The notes: generated from the sequence alone by a model not told the origin. 39,549 nucleotides of DNA from Flavobacteriales bacterium (GCA_022428285.1 JAKMCX010000109.1:1-39549); one strand, 5' to 3'. Positions 7,039 through 16,140 are shown, counted from the first letter of the stretch. Program-made: numbers and translations.

Positions 7039-9987
7039 TTAATTTGAACAGGCCATGCCAAAAGTGGCCAGCGCCATCAAGATGTCGCTGGCGGCCACCA
7101 TGCCGTCGCCGTTCAAATCGGGTTCGCCACATTCCGCCTGGCAACCAAAGGCGCCCAGCATGACCAAAATGTCAGCAGCTCCCCGCAGACCGTCGCCATT
7201 AAAGTCGCCAGGACAAACGGGTTCCTCCTCGTCGCAAATGCCGTTCTCGTTGGCATCATTCAGGCACCGGCCCAAACAGTCCACGGTAGATACACCATCG
7301 ACCATGGCATCTGGATACAGGTCTTCTGGAGTAGCGCAACTTCCATTGTCCAATGTGGCCATCGGGTTGTAGTTGCAATAGTTCTCATTGGTGCAGCCGG
7401 CGCAGCTGCTGAATTCACAGGAGCTGTCGTCGTCGGTGGCTTCTGCATCGAAATTGCAGGCCCCTGAATCGGTGCACCCCATTTGTTCTTCTTCATCGCA
7501 GATGCCGTCACCATCGGTGTCGTTGAGGCACAGGTCGTCACAATCGACGTAGCCCTTGTTGTACAGGTCTACTGGGAAGAGACAAGTGCCATCGTCAATC
7601 ATGGCGCTGGGGTCGTAATTGCAAGCGTTTTGTGCAACGCATCCCGAACAACTGGAGTAATCGCATGAGCCATCGGATACCCACGCATCGGCATCGTGGT
7701 TGCATGCTGCAGGATTGATGCAGCCAGCACATGAAGTGTAGTCGCAGCTGCCATCATCAATGGTGGCCTCGCCCAGAAAGTTGCAGGAAACGGGATCCAT
7801 GCAGCCGCTCACTTCTTCTTCATCGCAGACCCCGTTGGCGTTCACATCGTTGTAGCATGTGCCCTCGCAATCCACAAAAGGAGATGGGTGAAGGTCTTGG
7901 ATAAACAAGCACGTTTCGTTTGAAGCCTGGGTAAAGGCCTCTTCGAAGTTGCAGGCCTCGCTGTCCATGCAGCCGAAACAGTCAAATTCGCAACTGCCAT
8001 CATCAGCATCTGCGTTGGCATTGTAGTTGCACGCCTGCGGAATGGTGCACCCATCAATTAGGGTCAGTCCGGAGCGGTCTTCTCCCACCCCTGACATGCC
8101 CTCTCCTTCGCAACTGGCAAAGTCACAGGCACCCACCTTGTATAGGTCGGCATCGGGGTCGTAGTTGCAGGCAAAGCCCAATGGACATGCAGCGCAAGTC
8201 ACAAAGTCACAGCTGCCGTCGTCGCTGTTGGCGGATGGGTCAAAATTGCAGGCCTTGGGCGAGGTGCAGCCCTCGTACATGCACGCTTGGTTGATGTTGG
8301 CACAAGCCTCGTAATTGTCTGCTGCCTCATCGGTGCAGCCCGTGATGCGCAGCGCAGGTGTGAAGTTGTTCGTGCTGCACAAATCGATTTGACCCTCGCG
8401 GTCTACTCCAGCAATCTGGAGCTCTGAATTCGAAAACGTGTTGTTCAACAGACTCGAAGCCATGTCGGCTGTCTTGGTGTAGGCCACGCCGTGCAATTGC
8501 AAGGTGCAATCTGTCATGGTGAATGCGTCAGCAGGCTCTCCTGCATGCAGGTTAACGGCCTCCCCTCCCGCATTTTCAAACAGACAAGATTCAACGGTGG
8601 TGACATCAGCTGAGGACATGTCGTTGGACACTTTCAAGCCGGTTTGGTTCTCTTTGAACCAACTGTTGGATACCGAAAGGTTTCCAGAATGCTGCAATAC
8701 GCCTTGATCAAAACCGGTCACCCTGACGTCTTCTAAGTCTGTGGAATGGCGGGCAATAATCCCAGCCGTTTCCAAGGAGCCATTGCCGGAAATCACGCTG
8801 TTCTTGACCGTGAGTCCTTCAGCATTGCTCAAAACTTCGATGGCACTTCCGGATTCTGAATTGACCCGAATGCCGTCAATTGTGGGGTGGCCGCCCGTAA
8901 CGACGATGCCGTCCAAAACAGATTCTACATCGCGCATGGCAGCATCGGTTCCAGTCAAACCGACATTGGCGCCCACCAGGTGGACGCTGTTGCCCACCGT
9001 GATGGGGCCTTCATCGTAGGCTCCGGGTTCGAGCTTAATGGTGGTGTTGTCTTCCGCTACGTCGACAGCGCTTTGTACCGACATGCCTGGAAAGACCGCC
9101 ATGTCCTGGCTGATCATGCTGTACGACACCAAAGTTTGAATTTCTGCGCCAAGGCTGGCTGCAATGCTCCGAACATTGTCATTGTGAACGAGGATGCAAC
9201 CTGTGAGGTCATCCCCGGGAGCTTCCAGTAAGTATTCGAAGCCCTCTGCGGTCATGCTGATGGGGAATCCGCTGCCCATGCCCACGGGGATTTCCACTGG
9301 ATCAATTTGGATAATAACCCCTCCTCCACCGAGGTTTTGCGGCCCCTCTAAATCGAGGTTTCCAGCAAATGATATGGCGTTGACTTCTTGGTCATAATAG
9401 TTGGACTCCATAATGGCGATGTCGCCGAAACCATTGCCCGAGCTGGTGATGTTTTCGATGAGCACATTTGAACAGGTACTGAGGGCCAATCCAAAGCCTG
9501 TAGCGCTGTTGCTGACGGTTATATTGCTCAGCGTGTTGACGCTGGGTCCGATCAATCCATTGAGGTCGATGCAAGTCTTGGTCGATTCTGTGACAACAAT
9601 GTCTTGCAGAGTTAGGCCTGTAATTCCAGGTTCGCTGTGCACTGCATAGGCGTTGTTGGCGCCAGCACCTACAATGGTCAAGTCCTTTAAAGTGATGTTG
9701 TCGCTAGACAGTGTGACTCCCCATCCATCCATCGTGGATACGTCAAGGATGGTCGTTCCATTGGGGTCGCCCGACAGGGTCATGGGAACCGATATGCTCA
9801 CATGTTCTATGAATCTGGCAGCTGCCAATTGCAGATGGTCACCGGCAGAGATGTCTTGCATGGCCGCACCTATGTCTTCGTATTCAAGTCCGGATGTGAC
9901 GTTGTATACGGGCGCGATGGGTTGCACTTGGGCGAAGGCACCTGGCAACGCGAGAAGAAGTGCTAGTATTACAATTGTTAGTCGCAT
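7039..9987 (-). CDS. Secreted beta-helix protein with 10 Cys-rich repeats and dockerin-like C-terminus
   Basis: The protein has 982 residues with a clear signal peptide (MRLTIVILALLLALPGAFAQ). Residues about 25-545 are a right-handed parallel beta-helix of the NosD/pectate-lyase type, with turns such as GVTLSSDNITLKDLTIVG, YAVHSEPGITGLTLQDI and AIEVLSNAEGLTVKNSVISG. Two long halves each start with a 'SAVDVAEDNTTIKLEPGAY' type entry turn. Residues about 550-920 hold ten units of the CTDxxACNYxxxAxxDDGSC type. Three thrombospondin-3-like inserts such as CLNDTDGDGICDEEE, which probably bind calcium, lie among them. The last 60 residues form a double EF-hand module (DFNGDGLRGAAD, DLNGDGMVAASD). 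The gene is a paralogue along its whole length of the next upstream gene (10133-14689), differing mainly in repeat number. A surface adhesin or matrix protein is the likeliest role. Confidence 0.85.
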   Translation of the reverse strand: MRLTIVILALLLALPGAFAQVQPIAPVYNVTSGLEYEDIGAAMQDISAGDHLQLAAARFIEHVSISVPMTLSGDPNGTTILDVSTMDGWGVTLSSDNITLKDLTIVGAGANNAYAVHSEPGITGLTLQDIVVTESTKTCIDLNGLIGPSVNTLSNITVSNSATGFGLALSTCSNVLIENITSSGNGFGDIAIMESNYYDQEVNAISFAGNLDLEGPQNLGGGGVIIQIDPVEIPVGMGSGFPISMTAEGFEYLLEAPGDDLTGCILVHNDNVRSIAASLGAEIQTLVSYSMISQDMAVFPGMSVQSAVDVAEDNTTIKLEPGAYDEGPITVGNSVHLVGANVGLTGTDAAMRDVESVLDGIVVTGGHPTIDGIRVNSESGSAIEVLSNAEGLTVKNSVISGNGSLETAGIIARHSTDLEDVRVTGFDQGVLQHSGNLSVSNSWFKENQTGLKVSNDMSSADVTTVESCLFENAGGEAVNLHAGEPADAFTMTDCTLQLHGVAYTKTADMASSLLNNTFSNSELQIAGVDREGQIDLCSTNNFTPALRITGCTDEAADNYEACANINQACMYEGCTSPKACNFDPSANSDDGSCDFVTCAACPLGFACNYDPDADLYKVGACDFASCEGEGMSGVGEDRSGLTLIDGCTIPQACNYNANADADDGSCEFDCFGCMDSEACNFEEAFTQASNETCLFIQDLHPSPFVDCEGTCYNDVNANGVCDEEEVSGCMDPVSCNFLGEATIDDGSCDYTSCAGCINPAACNHDADAWVSDGSCDYSSCSGCVAQNACNYDPSAMIDDGTCLFPVDLYNKGYVDCDDLCLNDTDGDGICDEEEQMGCTDSGACNFDAEATDDDSSCEFSSCAGCTNENYCNYNPMATLDNGSCATPEDLYPDAMVDGVSTVDCLGRCLNDANENGICDEEEPVCPGDFNGDGLRGAADILVMLGAFGCQAECGEPDLNGDGMVAASDILMALATFGMACSN
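7222..8340 (-). repeat. Coding array of ten Cys-rich CTDxxACNY units
   Basis: Ten degenerate units of roughly 30-45 codons each contain the pattern C-T-D/N-x-x-A-C-N-Y-x-x-x-A-x-x-D-D-G-S-C. They are linked by SCxGC segments or by three VDCxGxCxND...GVCDEEE inserts. The evenly spaced cysteines suggest each unit is a small disulfide-stabilised, Asp-rich fold. The repeats are diverged at DNA level, so this is an old expansion, not a recent slippage event. Confidence 0.8.
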
Positions 9988-10006
9988 GACATCGGGTTCT
10001 TAGCTA

Positions 10007-10014
10007 CAAATATA
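10007..10014 (-). promoter_or_regulatory. -7 promoter element of the 982-residue beta-helix gene
   Basis: The minus strand reads TATATTTG, an exact TAnnTTTG match, 20 bases before the ATG at 9987. It lies between the terminator of the upstream paralogue (10081-10107) and the gene, so the two paralogues appear to be separate transcription units. No clear -33 TTG was found at the expected distance. Confidence 0.45.
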
Positions 10015-10080
10015 GCTATTTAATCGATGTTTTATATAGTTTGATGGGGATTCCTACAAGATTTGTCGGTTTTGACACAT

Positions 10081-10107
10081 AAAAAAGGGCCGCATTCGCG
10101 GCCCTTT
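10081..10107 (-). terminator. Rho-independent terminator of the 1518-residue beta-helix gene
   Basis: On the minus strand a perfect stem AAAGGGCCGC/GCGGCCCTTT with a GAAT loop is followed directly by six T-sequence bases. It sits 25 bases downstream of the stop codon at 10133. The symmetric A/T flanks would also let it act on plus-strand transcripts. Confidence 0.9.
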
Positions 10108-10132
10108 GTCAACTCTTAAAATGGTCTGTCTC

Positions 10133-13100
10133 TTATGGGCAGAAGGTGCCAAAGTATGTCAGCATGGCCAGCACGTCAGAAGCGGTGACCAATCCATCAC
10201 CATCCAGATCAGGTTCCCCGCAATTGGATTCGCAGCCATAAGCAGCCAACACCACAAGCACATCTCCCGCGGTCCGAACGCCATCATCATTGAAGTCGCC
10301 TAAACACGCGTCATCGCCATTGCAAATCCCATCCTGGTTGTCATCATTCGGGCTCACAGTACCGTCAGGGTTACAAGTGGCACATGGTGTATCGGCATAC
10401 ACACATGAGTCATCATCTTCAGTGGCGGCTGGATTGTAGTTACACGCGGTTTCGTTGAGGCATCCACCCACCTCGTCTTCATCGCACACTCCGTCTTGGT
10501 CAGTGTCATTGATGCAATTGCCGTCGCAGTCGAGGTACGTTTCTTCTGGATACGCACATGACCCGTCGTCCACAGCGGCGGTCTCTACATAATTACAAGC
10601 CGAAGAATCGGTACAACCTGTTTCATCTTCGTCACAGACTCCGTCTCCATCGCTGTCATTGAGACATGCTCCGAAGCAATCGACGTAGTCTTTGCCGTAG
10701 AGGCTGATTGGCGTAGTGCAAGAGCCATCGTCTGTCAGCGCACTTTCGATGTAGTTGCAAGCCGTTGGTTCGGTGCATCCAGAGCAGCTGGAAAACTCAC
10801 ATGATCCATCGTCAGTGTCGGCTGAGGACACATAGTTGCACGCCGATGGATCGGTGCAGGCACTCAATTCATCTTCGTCACAAATGCCATCGCCGTCTGA
10901 GTCATTGAGGCAAACTCCACCACAGGTCAAATTGGTGACATTGTACAGATCGAGAACGTAGATGCAGCTCCCGTCATCGGTCGAAGCTCCAGGTATGTAG
11001 TTGCAGGCTTCCGGGTCTGTGCAGCCTTGGCACGCTGTGTAATTGCACGATCCATCGTTGATGGTTGCGTTGGGATTAAAGTTGCATGCTCCAGGATTTG
11101 TGCATCCTCCGCATGAACTGTATTCACAAGAGCCGTCGTTGTCTGTAGCGGTGTCCGAATAGTTGCATGCGCCAATGTCGTTGCAACCCCCTACTTCTAG
11201 TTCATCACACACACCGTCCTCGTCTACATCTGAAGTGCAAGAGCCATCACAATTCAGGTAGCTCTGTTCTGGGTATTCACAGGTTGTATTGATGGTCGCA
11301 GATGGGTCGTAATTGCAGGCAGTAGATTCTGTGCAACCTGCACAACTTAGGTAGTCACAATTGTTATCAGGCTTGGTGGCTGTTGCATCGTAGTTGCATG
11401 CCGTGACATCCATGCAGCCGGTGCAGGAGACCAAGTCACAACTCCCGTCGTTTTCAGTGGCCCCTGCATTGTAGTTACACGCATTGGAATTGGTGCAACC
11501 CAATACCTCGTCTGCGTCACAGACACCGTCTACATCGATGTCCTCTAAGCAATCTCCATTGCAGTCTACAGCATCAGAGCCGTAAATGTCTATGGGGTAA
11601 ATACATTCTGCATCAATGGTCGCAGCAGCATCATAATTGCAGGCGGTGCTGTCCATGCATCCCGCACATGCTGAGTAGTCGCACAAGCCATCATTGATTT
11701 CGGCAGTGTTGTCATAATTACAAGCCACCGGGTCTGTACAACCAAGGCAAGACGTGTATTCGCAGGACCCGTCATCTGAAGTTGCCAGTCCGCTGAAATT
11801 ACATGCGCCTTCTTCCGTGCATCCTAAGATTTCGTCTTCGTCACACACCCCGTCGAAGTCTGCATCATTGATGCAGTTGCCGTCGCAGTCGACATTGGCA
11901 TCGCCGTAAATGTCACTTGGATAAGTGCATGTCGAGGTGGACAATGTAGCGGTTGCATCATAATTGCATGCGGCCTGGTCTGTGCAGCCTGCACAGCTGT
12001 CAAAGTCGCAATCCTCTTCTGCTCCGAAGTTGCATGCAAATGGAAGGGTGCATTCTGCCATGAATGCCATTCCTGCCGGTTGCCCATAAGTGCATCCAAA
12101 GGTCAACTGCGGGAGGATGTCAGCATCGTAGTTGGTTGCCGCAGGGTCACCACAGCAACTCAAATAGTCACACAGCGATCCATCGTGAATGGTGGCTTCA
12201 GAATCATAGTTGCAGAACCCCTCAATGGCGCATCCTGCACAAGTGGTGTATTCACAGCTCCCGTCATCATTTGCTACATCGGGATCGTAATTGCAAGCAC
12301 CGGAATCAGTGCATCCACCGTAGATACAAGTTCCATCGTTGTAGGTGGCATCCGGATTGTAGTTGATGGCGGATTGATCCATACAGCCGAGCACGCGGCA
12401 AGATCCATCGTCGATGGTCGCCTCGGCATCGTAATTGAAAGCATCGGGGTTGGTGCAACCCCGGCAGCTGGTGAAATCACAATTGTCGGCATTCAGTGTG
12501 GCTGTTTCGTCGTAGTTACAGGCCCGGGGGTTTGTGCATCCAGAGCAGCTGGAATATTCACATGTTCCCAAGTTGAAGTTTGCTGTTTCGTCGTAGTTGC
12601 AGGCCCCGATATCGGTGCAGCCGTAGAAGAAGCAAACACCATTGCTGAAGTTGGCATTGGGGTCGTAGTTGTCCGCATTGGGGTTTGTACACCCTGAAAT
12701 GAGACAAGTTCCGTCATCATACAAGGCTGAAGAATCATAATTCAAAGCCGCTTCATTGGTGCATCCTCGGCATGAATCAAATTCGCAACCTCCTGATTCT
12801 ACAGTGGCTGAGGCGTTGTAGTTGCATGCAATCGGGTTCAAACACCCTGAACAAGACTGAAACTCACAGGAGCCATCATCGGCTGCAGCTGCTGCTGAGT
12901 AATTGCATGCGCTCGGGTCGGTACATCCTCCATAGAGACAGTTGCCCGAGTTGATTGACGCGCATTCTTCGTAGTTCACCGCAGCAGGGTCATCACACGC
13001 GTCAATGGTGATCACGGGGTCAGAAAAACTGTTGTCTTCACAGAGCTCAATGAGGCCAGGTGTGTCCAGACCCACAATTTGCTCCTCTGATTCGGCATAC

Positions 13101-14689
13101 GTTCCACCGGTGATGTCGAGGGCACAATCGTTTTCGAACCTGAAAGCGTGTCGGTGAAGGTTTGCTGTGCCACCCAGAACGACGAGGGAGTCATTGGCGT
13201 CTGCGGCAACCACAACAAATGCATCGGAACCGGCATTCCGAAATTCACCGTCAATCACCCTGATCACGTCTTGGCTGCTGTTGAATGCATCCATACGCAC
13301 TCCTTCACGGTTGTCTGTGATGATTGGACGGGTCAAATCCAATGTTCCTTCTTGCATGACAACGGCTACGGGCCAATTGCGCAGTGAGCAGTCAATAAGC
13401 TCTGCTTGGCCTGAGTTTAAAAGACCAATGGGTGTTGGGCTGCCATCCTCCTCGAACCAACCACGGATGACGGTGTTTTTGACCAACAGGTTCTCTACCC
13501 CTTCCGCCACCAATAGGCCGGTCGGCTTTCCGGCCGTGGCCAACATACGTATTCCGTCGATGGTCACATTTGAAGCTGTCACCACAACCCCGCCTTCAAA
13601 AATGGCTTCCGTTTCTCTTGCAGGGTTGTCGGCTTCAAGCCCCTGATTTGGACCTAAAATGGTGATCCTTTTTGAAATGGTGACGGTCTCAGTATCATAC
13701 ACTCCTGGCTGCGCTACTCGGATGACGTCTTCTGGATCGGCTGCATCGATGGCCGTTTGAAGCGACATTCCAGGCCACACCTCCAATTCACCACTCAACA
13801 AATTCTTGCCAAGCAAATCGGAAACGCCCAAGCTCTCTGCCAGGGCATCGGACAGGTCACTGACAACACTGGGTGCGCAGAGGACGTAACCCAATGGGTC
13901 GCCGTCATACGTTGTAGTACCCGTGAGCTGGTGATAAAGGCCAGCTTGCATGTCGATGTCAAAGTTGAAGCCGATACCCGGGTCGATTACCGTGGTGTCT
14001 GACTGAATGATGATTCCACCAAGGCCATCACCTTGAGGTCCCTCCAACTTAAGTTCGCCCTCGAAGGTGAGCGCTTCTGTGCGCTTTTCTGTGTAGGCGC
14101 TCTCGAGAACTCCAATGTCACCAAAGCCATTGTTTGATGAAATGAAGTTTCGCACCACGGTGTTTTGGCAGCTGCTCATGGCCAAACCGAAGCCGCTGGA
14201 AGAGCCCAGCACTTCGCAATCTTCTACCAGGTTGGTGCCCGGTCCTTCGAGGCCATTGAGGTCAATTCCTGAAGTCGCATTGTTCAGTACCCTGACTTGA
14301 CGCAAGGTGATGTCAGTGATGCCAGGGTTAGAGTGGATGGCATACCCTTGGTGCGAGATGTCGCTGAGTACTGTCAGGTCCTCGAGGGTTATGCCGCTAG
14401 AATTAAGAAGGACTCCCCAACTTGCTGTGTTGCGAATATCAATTACAGTTCCACCGTTGGCAGCACCGACAATGGTCAAGGGCTTTTCAATCGTCAATTT
14501 TTCGCTGAACGTCAGCGGGCTCAATTCCAGAATATCTCCCTCTGAGGCCGCAGCTATGGCTGCGGAAACACTAGAAAATGAAGCTCCAGAGGTGGTGTTT
14601 GAGACTGGCGCCGTTTGGGCACTCATGTTAAACAATGAGAAACTCAAAAAACAAACGACAAGCGGAATGTGCAGGCTGGTTCGGTCCAT
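10133..14689 (-). CDS. Giant secreted beta-helix protein with about 27 Cys-rich repeats and dockerin-like C-terminus
   Basis: The protein has 1518 residues from the ATG at 14689, the start of a good signal peptide (MDRTSLHIPLVVCFLSFSLF...SAQ); a GTG at 14719 would add ten unlikely residues. Residues about 25-560 are a right-handed parallel beta-helix closely matching the neighbouring paralogue, including ITLEDLTVLSDISHQGYAIH and AAIDAADPEDVIRV. About 860 residues then hold some 27 units such as CTDPSACNYSAAAAADDGSC and CTNPRACNYDETATLNADNC. The distal half also has six thrombospondin-3-like calcium-binding inserts (for example DFDGVCDEDE). The final 59 residues are a double EF-hand module with DFNDDGVRTAGD and DLDGDGLVTASD. 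There is no type-A T9SS tail. The protein may form a long rigid surface stalk or adhesin; no enzymatic motif was seen. Confidence 0.87.
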   Translation of the reverse strand: MDRTSLHIPLVVCFLSFSLFNMSAQTAPVSNTTSGASFSSVSAAIAAASEGDILELSPLTFSEKLTIEKPLTIVGAANGGTVIDIRNTASWGVLLNSSGITLEDLTVLSDISHQGYAIHSNPGITDITLRQVRVLNNATSGIDLNGLEGPGTNLVEDCEVLGSSSGFGLAMSSCQNTVVRNFISSNNGFGDIGVLESAYTEKRTEALTFEGELKLEGPQGDGLGGIIIQSDTTVIDPGIGFNFDIDMQAGLYHQLTGTTTYDGDPLGYVLCAPSVVSDLSDALAESLGVSDLLGKNLLSGELEVWPGMSLQTAIDAADPEDVIRVAQPGVYDTETVTISKRITILGPNQGLEADNPARETEAIFEGGVVVTASNVTIDGIRMLATAGKPTGLLVAEGVENLLVKNTVIRGWFEEDGSPTPIGLLNSGQAELIDCSLRNWPVAVVMQEGTLDLTRPIITDNREGVRMDAFNSSQDVIRVIDGEFRNAGSDAFVVVAADANDSLVVLGGTANLHRHAFRFENDCALDITGGTYAESEEQIVGLDTPGLIELCEDNSFSDPVITIDACDDPAAVNYEECASINSGNCLYGGCTDPSACNYSAAAAADDGSCEFQSCSGCLNPIACNYNASATVESGGCEFDSCRGCTNEAALNYDSSALYDDGTCLISGCTNPNADNYDPNANFSNGVCFFYGCTDIGACNYDETANFNLGTCEYSSCSGCTNPRACNYDETATLNADNCDFTSCRGCTNPDAFNYDAEATIDDGSCRVLGCMDQSAINYNPDATYNDGTCIYGGCTDSGACNYDPDVANDDGSCEYTTCAGCAIEGFCNYDSEATIHDGSLCDYLSCCGDPAATNYDADILPQLTFGCTYGQPAGMAFMAECTLPFACNFGAEEDCDFDSCAGCTDQAACNYDATATLSTSTCTYPSDIYGDANVDCDGNCINDADFDGVCDEDEILGCTEEGACNFSGLATSDDGSCEYTSCLGCTDPVACNYDNTAEINDGLCDYSACAGCMDSTACNYDAAATIDAECIYPIDIYGSDAVDCNGDCLEDIDVDGVCDADEVLGCTNSNACNYNAGATENDGSCDLVSCTGCMDVTACNYDATATKPDNNCDYLSCAGCTESTACNYDPSATINTTCEYPEQSYLNCDGSCTSDVDEDGVCDELEVGGCNDIGACNYSDTATDNDGSCEYSSCGGCTNPGACNFNPNATINDGSCNYTACQGCTDPEACNYIPGASTDDGSCIYVLDLYNVTNLTCGGVCLNDSDGDGICDEDELSACTDPSACNYVSSADTDDGSCEFSSCSGCTEPTACNYIESALTDDGSCTTPISLYGKDYVDCFGACLNDSDGDGVCDEDETGCTDSSACNYVETAAVDDGSCAYPEETYLDCDGNCINDTDQDGVCDEDEVGGCLNETACNYNPAATEDDDSCVYADTPCATCNPDGTVSPNDDNQDGICNGDDACLGDFNDDGVRTAGDVLVVLAAYGCESNCGEPDLDGDGLVTASDVLAMLTYFGTFCP
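10400..13000 (-). repeat. Coding array of about 27 Cys-rich CTDxxACNY units
   Basis: About 2.6 kb encode a near-continuous run of C-T-x-x-x-A-C-N-Y units spaced by roughly 90-150 bases. The promoter-distal (C-terminal) third alternates one to three units with VDCxGxCxNDxDxDGVCDEDE inserts, which looks like expansion of a higher-order block of units plus insert. Individual units differ by many substitutions, so the DNA repeats are imperfect. Repeat copy number here is likely to vary between strains and could be miscounted by short-read assembly. Confidence 0.85.
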
Positions 14690-14704
14690 AATTAAAATTA
14701 CATT

Positions 14705-14726
14705 CAAAAATAACGTCACAAAAATA
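14705..14726 (-). promoter_or_regulatory. Two candidate -7 elements before the giant beta-helix gene
   Basis: The minus strand contains TATTTTTG twice (14705-14712 and 14719-14726), both exact TAnnTTTG matches, in a very A/T-rich gap shared with the divergent 151-residue gene. The copy further from the ATG gives a more usual leader of about 20 bases. No good -33 element was found for either. Confidence 0.4.
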
Positions 14727-14862
14727 CATTGACCTACTTTTTTAGTGTCTTAAGGTGCCAATATCTTCTTTTTGGTCATTATTATATGACTTACACAAAT
14801 TTATAATAGCCCCAAACTCACGTTCAGTTGAAAAATGGTACCTTCAGGAAACAATAATTATC

Positions 14863-15315
14863 ATGATGCTACGAACCATCCTTGCTGCTGCGGGTTTTGT
14901 GCTCGCCTTTAACGCTCAGGCACAGTTTTCAATCAATGCTACTGCCTATTCTACAAGGTGCTCAGGCAGCCCCACAGGCCTCGTTGAAATTGAGTCCGAG
15001 GGCGCAGTAGGTGAGGTCACCATTTTAACGAACATAGACTTGTCCATGCTTGAAGCGGGGGATTACACCATCTCTGCAGAGGATGGGGCAGGTGAGCAAG
15101 CTTCTGTGAGCTTTACCATTCTGGACCACCCTGCTACTTGTGGATGCACCTACCCGACCGCATTCAACTTCGACAATGCTGCAGAAGTGGACAACGGTTC
15201 TTGCGTGTTCTCTTCCGACCAAAGCTGTTTGGCTGACATCGTCCCTGATGGCATCGTGGGCACCAACGACTTGCTTCAACTCCTGGTCGAGTTTGGGGTC
15301 GTCTGCTCAGAATAA
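14863..15315 (+). CDS. Small secreted protein: SprB-like domain, one Cys repeat, half dockerin-like module
   Basis: The protein has 150-151 residues, with adjacent ATGs at 14863 and 14866. A signal peptide (MLRTILAAAGFVLAFNAQAQ) is followed by about 70 residues like a SprB/T9SS adhesin repeat (RCSGSPTGLVEIES, then LEAGDYTISAEDGAG). Next comes a single CTYPTAFNFDNAAEVDNGSC unit, and the end (DNA 15220-15315) is one EF-hand-like repeat, ADIVPDGIVGTNDLLQLLVE. Its loop lacks the usual Asp/Asn at position 3, and the second EF-hand of the larger proteins is absent. The architecture is a miniature of the giant divergent neighbour. It could be a secreted partner or competitor of those proteins, or a decayed copy; the intact frame and signal peptide argue for a functional gene. 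Confidence 0.75.
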   Translation: MMLRTILAAAGFVLAFNAQAQFSINATAYSTRCSGSPTGLVEIESEGAVGEVTILTNIDLSMLEAGDYTISAEDGAGEQASVSFTILDHPATCGCTYPTAFNFDNAAEVDNGSCVFSSDQSCLADIVPDGIVGTNDLLQLLVEFGVVCSE

Positions 15316-15328
15316 GGCGCCGAAATCT

Positions 15329-16057
15329 TTACTCTTCGGAACTAGAGGACATGGTGTGAAAGACGTTTTGAACGTCTTCATCCTCCTCTAGCTTTTCGAT
15401 CAACTTCTCGACTTCGATGGTCTCATCGGTACCGAGAGCTTTGGTCGTTGATGGAATGCGGTCAAACCCGGATTCCACAATTTCTATGCCTTCCTCTTCG
15501 AGTTTCTTTTGGATGCCCCCATAACTTTCGAAGGGGCCATAGATGACGATGGCGTCATCGTCCACCCCTATTTCCTCAGCACCAAAATCAATCAGTTCCA
15601 ACTCTAACTCTTCTGCATCGAGGCCCTCAGCACCGATTTTGAAGTGGCAGACGTGGGTAAACATGAATTCCACACTACCGGTGGTCCCCAGGTTGCCGTT
15701 GCACTTGTTAAAGTGGCTCCTCACATTGGCTACAGTGCGGTTGTTGTTGTCCGTGGCAGTCTCTACAAAGACGGCAATCCCATGCGGACCATACCCTTCA
15801 AACGTGACTTGTTTGAGGTCAGCGGCGTCCTTATCGGTCGCTTTTTTAATGGCCCTCTCAATGTTGTCTTTGGGCATGTTTGCTGCACGGCAGTTTTGAA
15901 TCACCGCTCGAAGACGTGCATTCAAGTCAGGCTCGGCGATGCCGCCACCTTCTTTGATGGACAGAATGATGTCTTTGTTGAGTCGTGCAAACGTTTTGGA
16001 CATGGCTGCCCAACGCTTCATCTTTCTCTCCTTCCGAAATTCAAAAGCTCTTCCCAT
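15329..16057 (-). CDS. yebC: YebC/PmpR (TACO1) family protein
   Basis: The protein has 242 residues, full length for the family. The start MGRAFEFRKERKMKRWAAMS is the Bacteroidota version of the N-terminal block, and the core GGGIAEPDLNARLRAVIQNC, NMPKDNIERAIKKA and YGPHGIAVFVETATDNNNRT are strongly conserved family segments. YebC proteins were first described as DNA-binding regulators; more recent work on the family supports a role in translation, relieving ribosome stalling at difficult sequences such as polyproline. The end lies 13 bases from the convergent 151-residue gene. The start faces a small secreted-protein gene across a gap of about 80 bases. Confidence 0.95.
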   Translation of the reverse strand: MGRAFEFRKERKMKRWAAMSKTFARLNKDIILSIKEGGGIAEPDLNARLRAVIQNCRAANMPKDNIERAIKKATDKDAADLKQVTFEGYGPHGIAVFVETATDNNNRTVANVRSHFNKCNGNLGTTGSVEFMFTHVCHFKIGAEGLDAEELELELIDFGAEEIGVDDDAIVIYGPFESYGGIQKKLEEEGIEIVESGFDRIPSTTKALGTDETIEVEKLIEKLEEDEDVQNVFHTMSSSSEE

Positions 16058-16140
16058 ATAGCGAAGATAGGTTCCGGCTTTGGCTGCCGGACAGCGTAAC
16101 CCTAAAGGTATTCATCGCGTAGATGGTGGAAATGTCCCCG

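Noticed and set aside
6941-7144. 68-codon upstream extension of the BNR-repeat protein, overlapping the preceding gene.
   Set aside because: The extension is Arg/His-rich and unlike an export signal, whereas the ATG at 6940 starts a proper signal peptide.
7222-13000. Regularly spaced repeats suggestive of a CRISPR array.
   Set aside because: The units are in one continuous reading frame, vary at many positions, and encode CTDxxACNY repeats; there are no identical short direct repeats and no cas genes.
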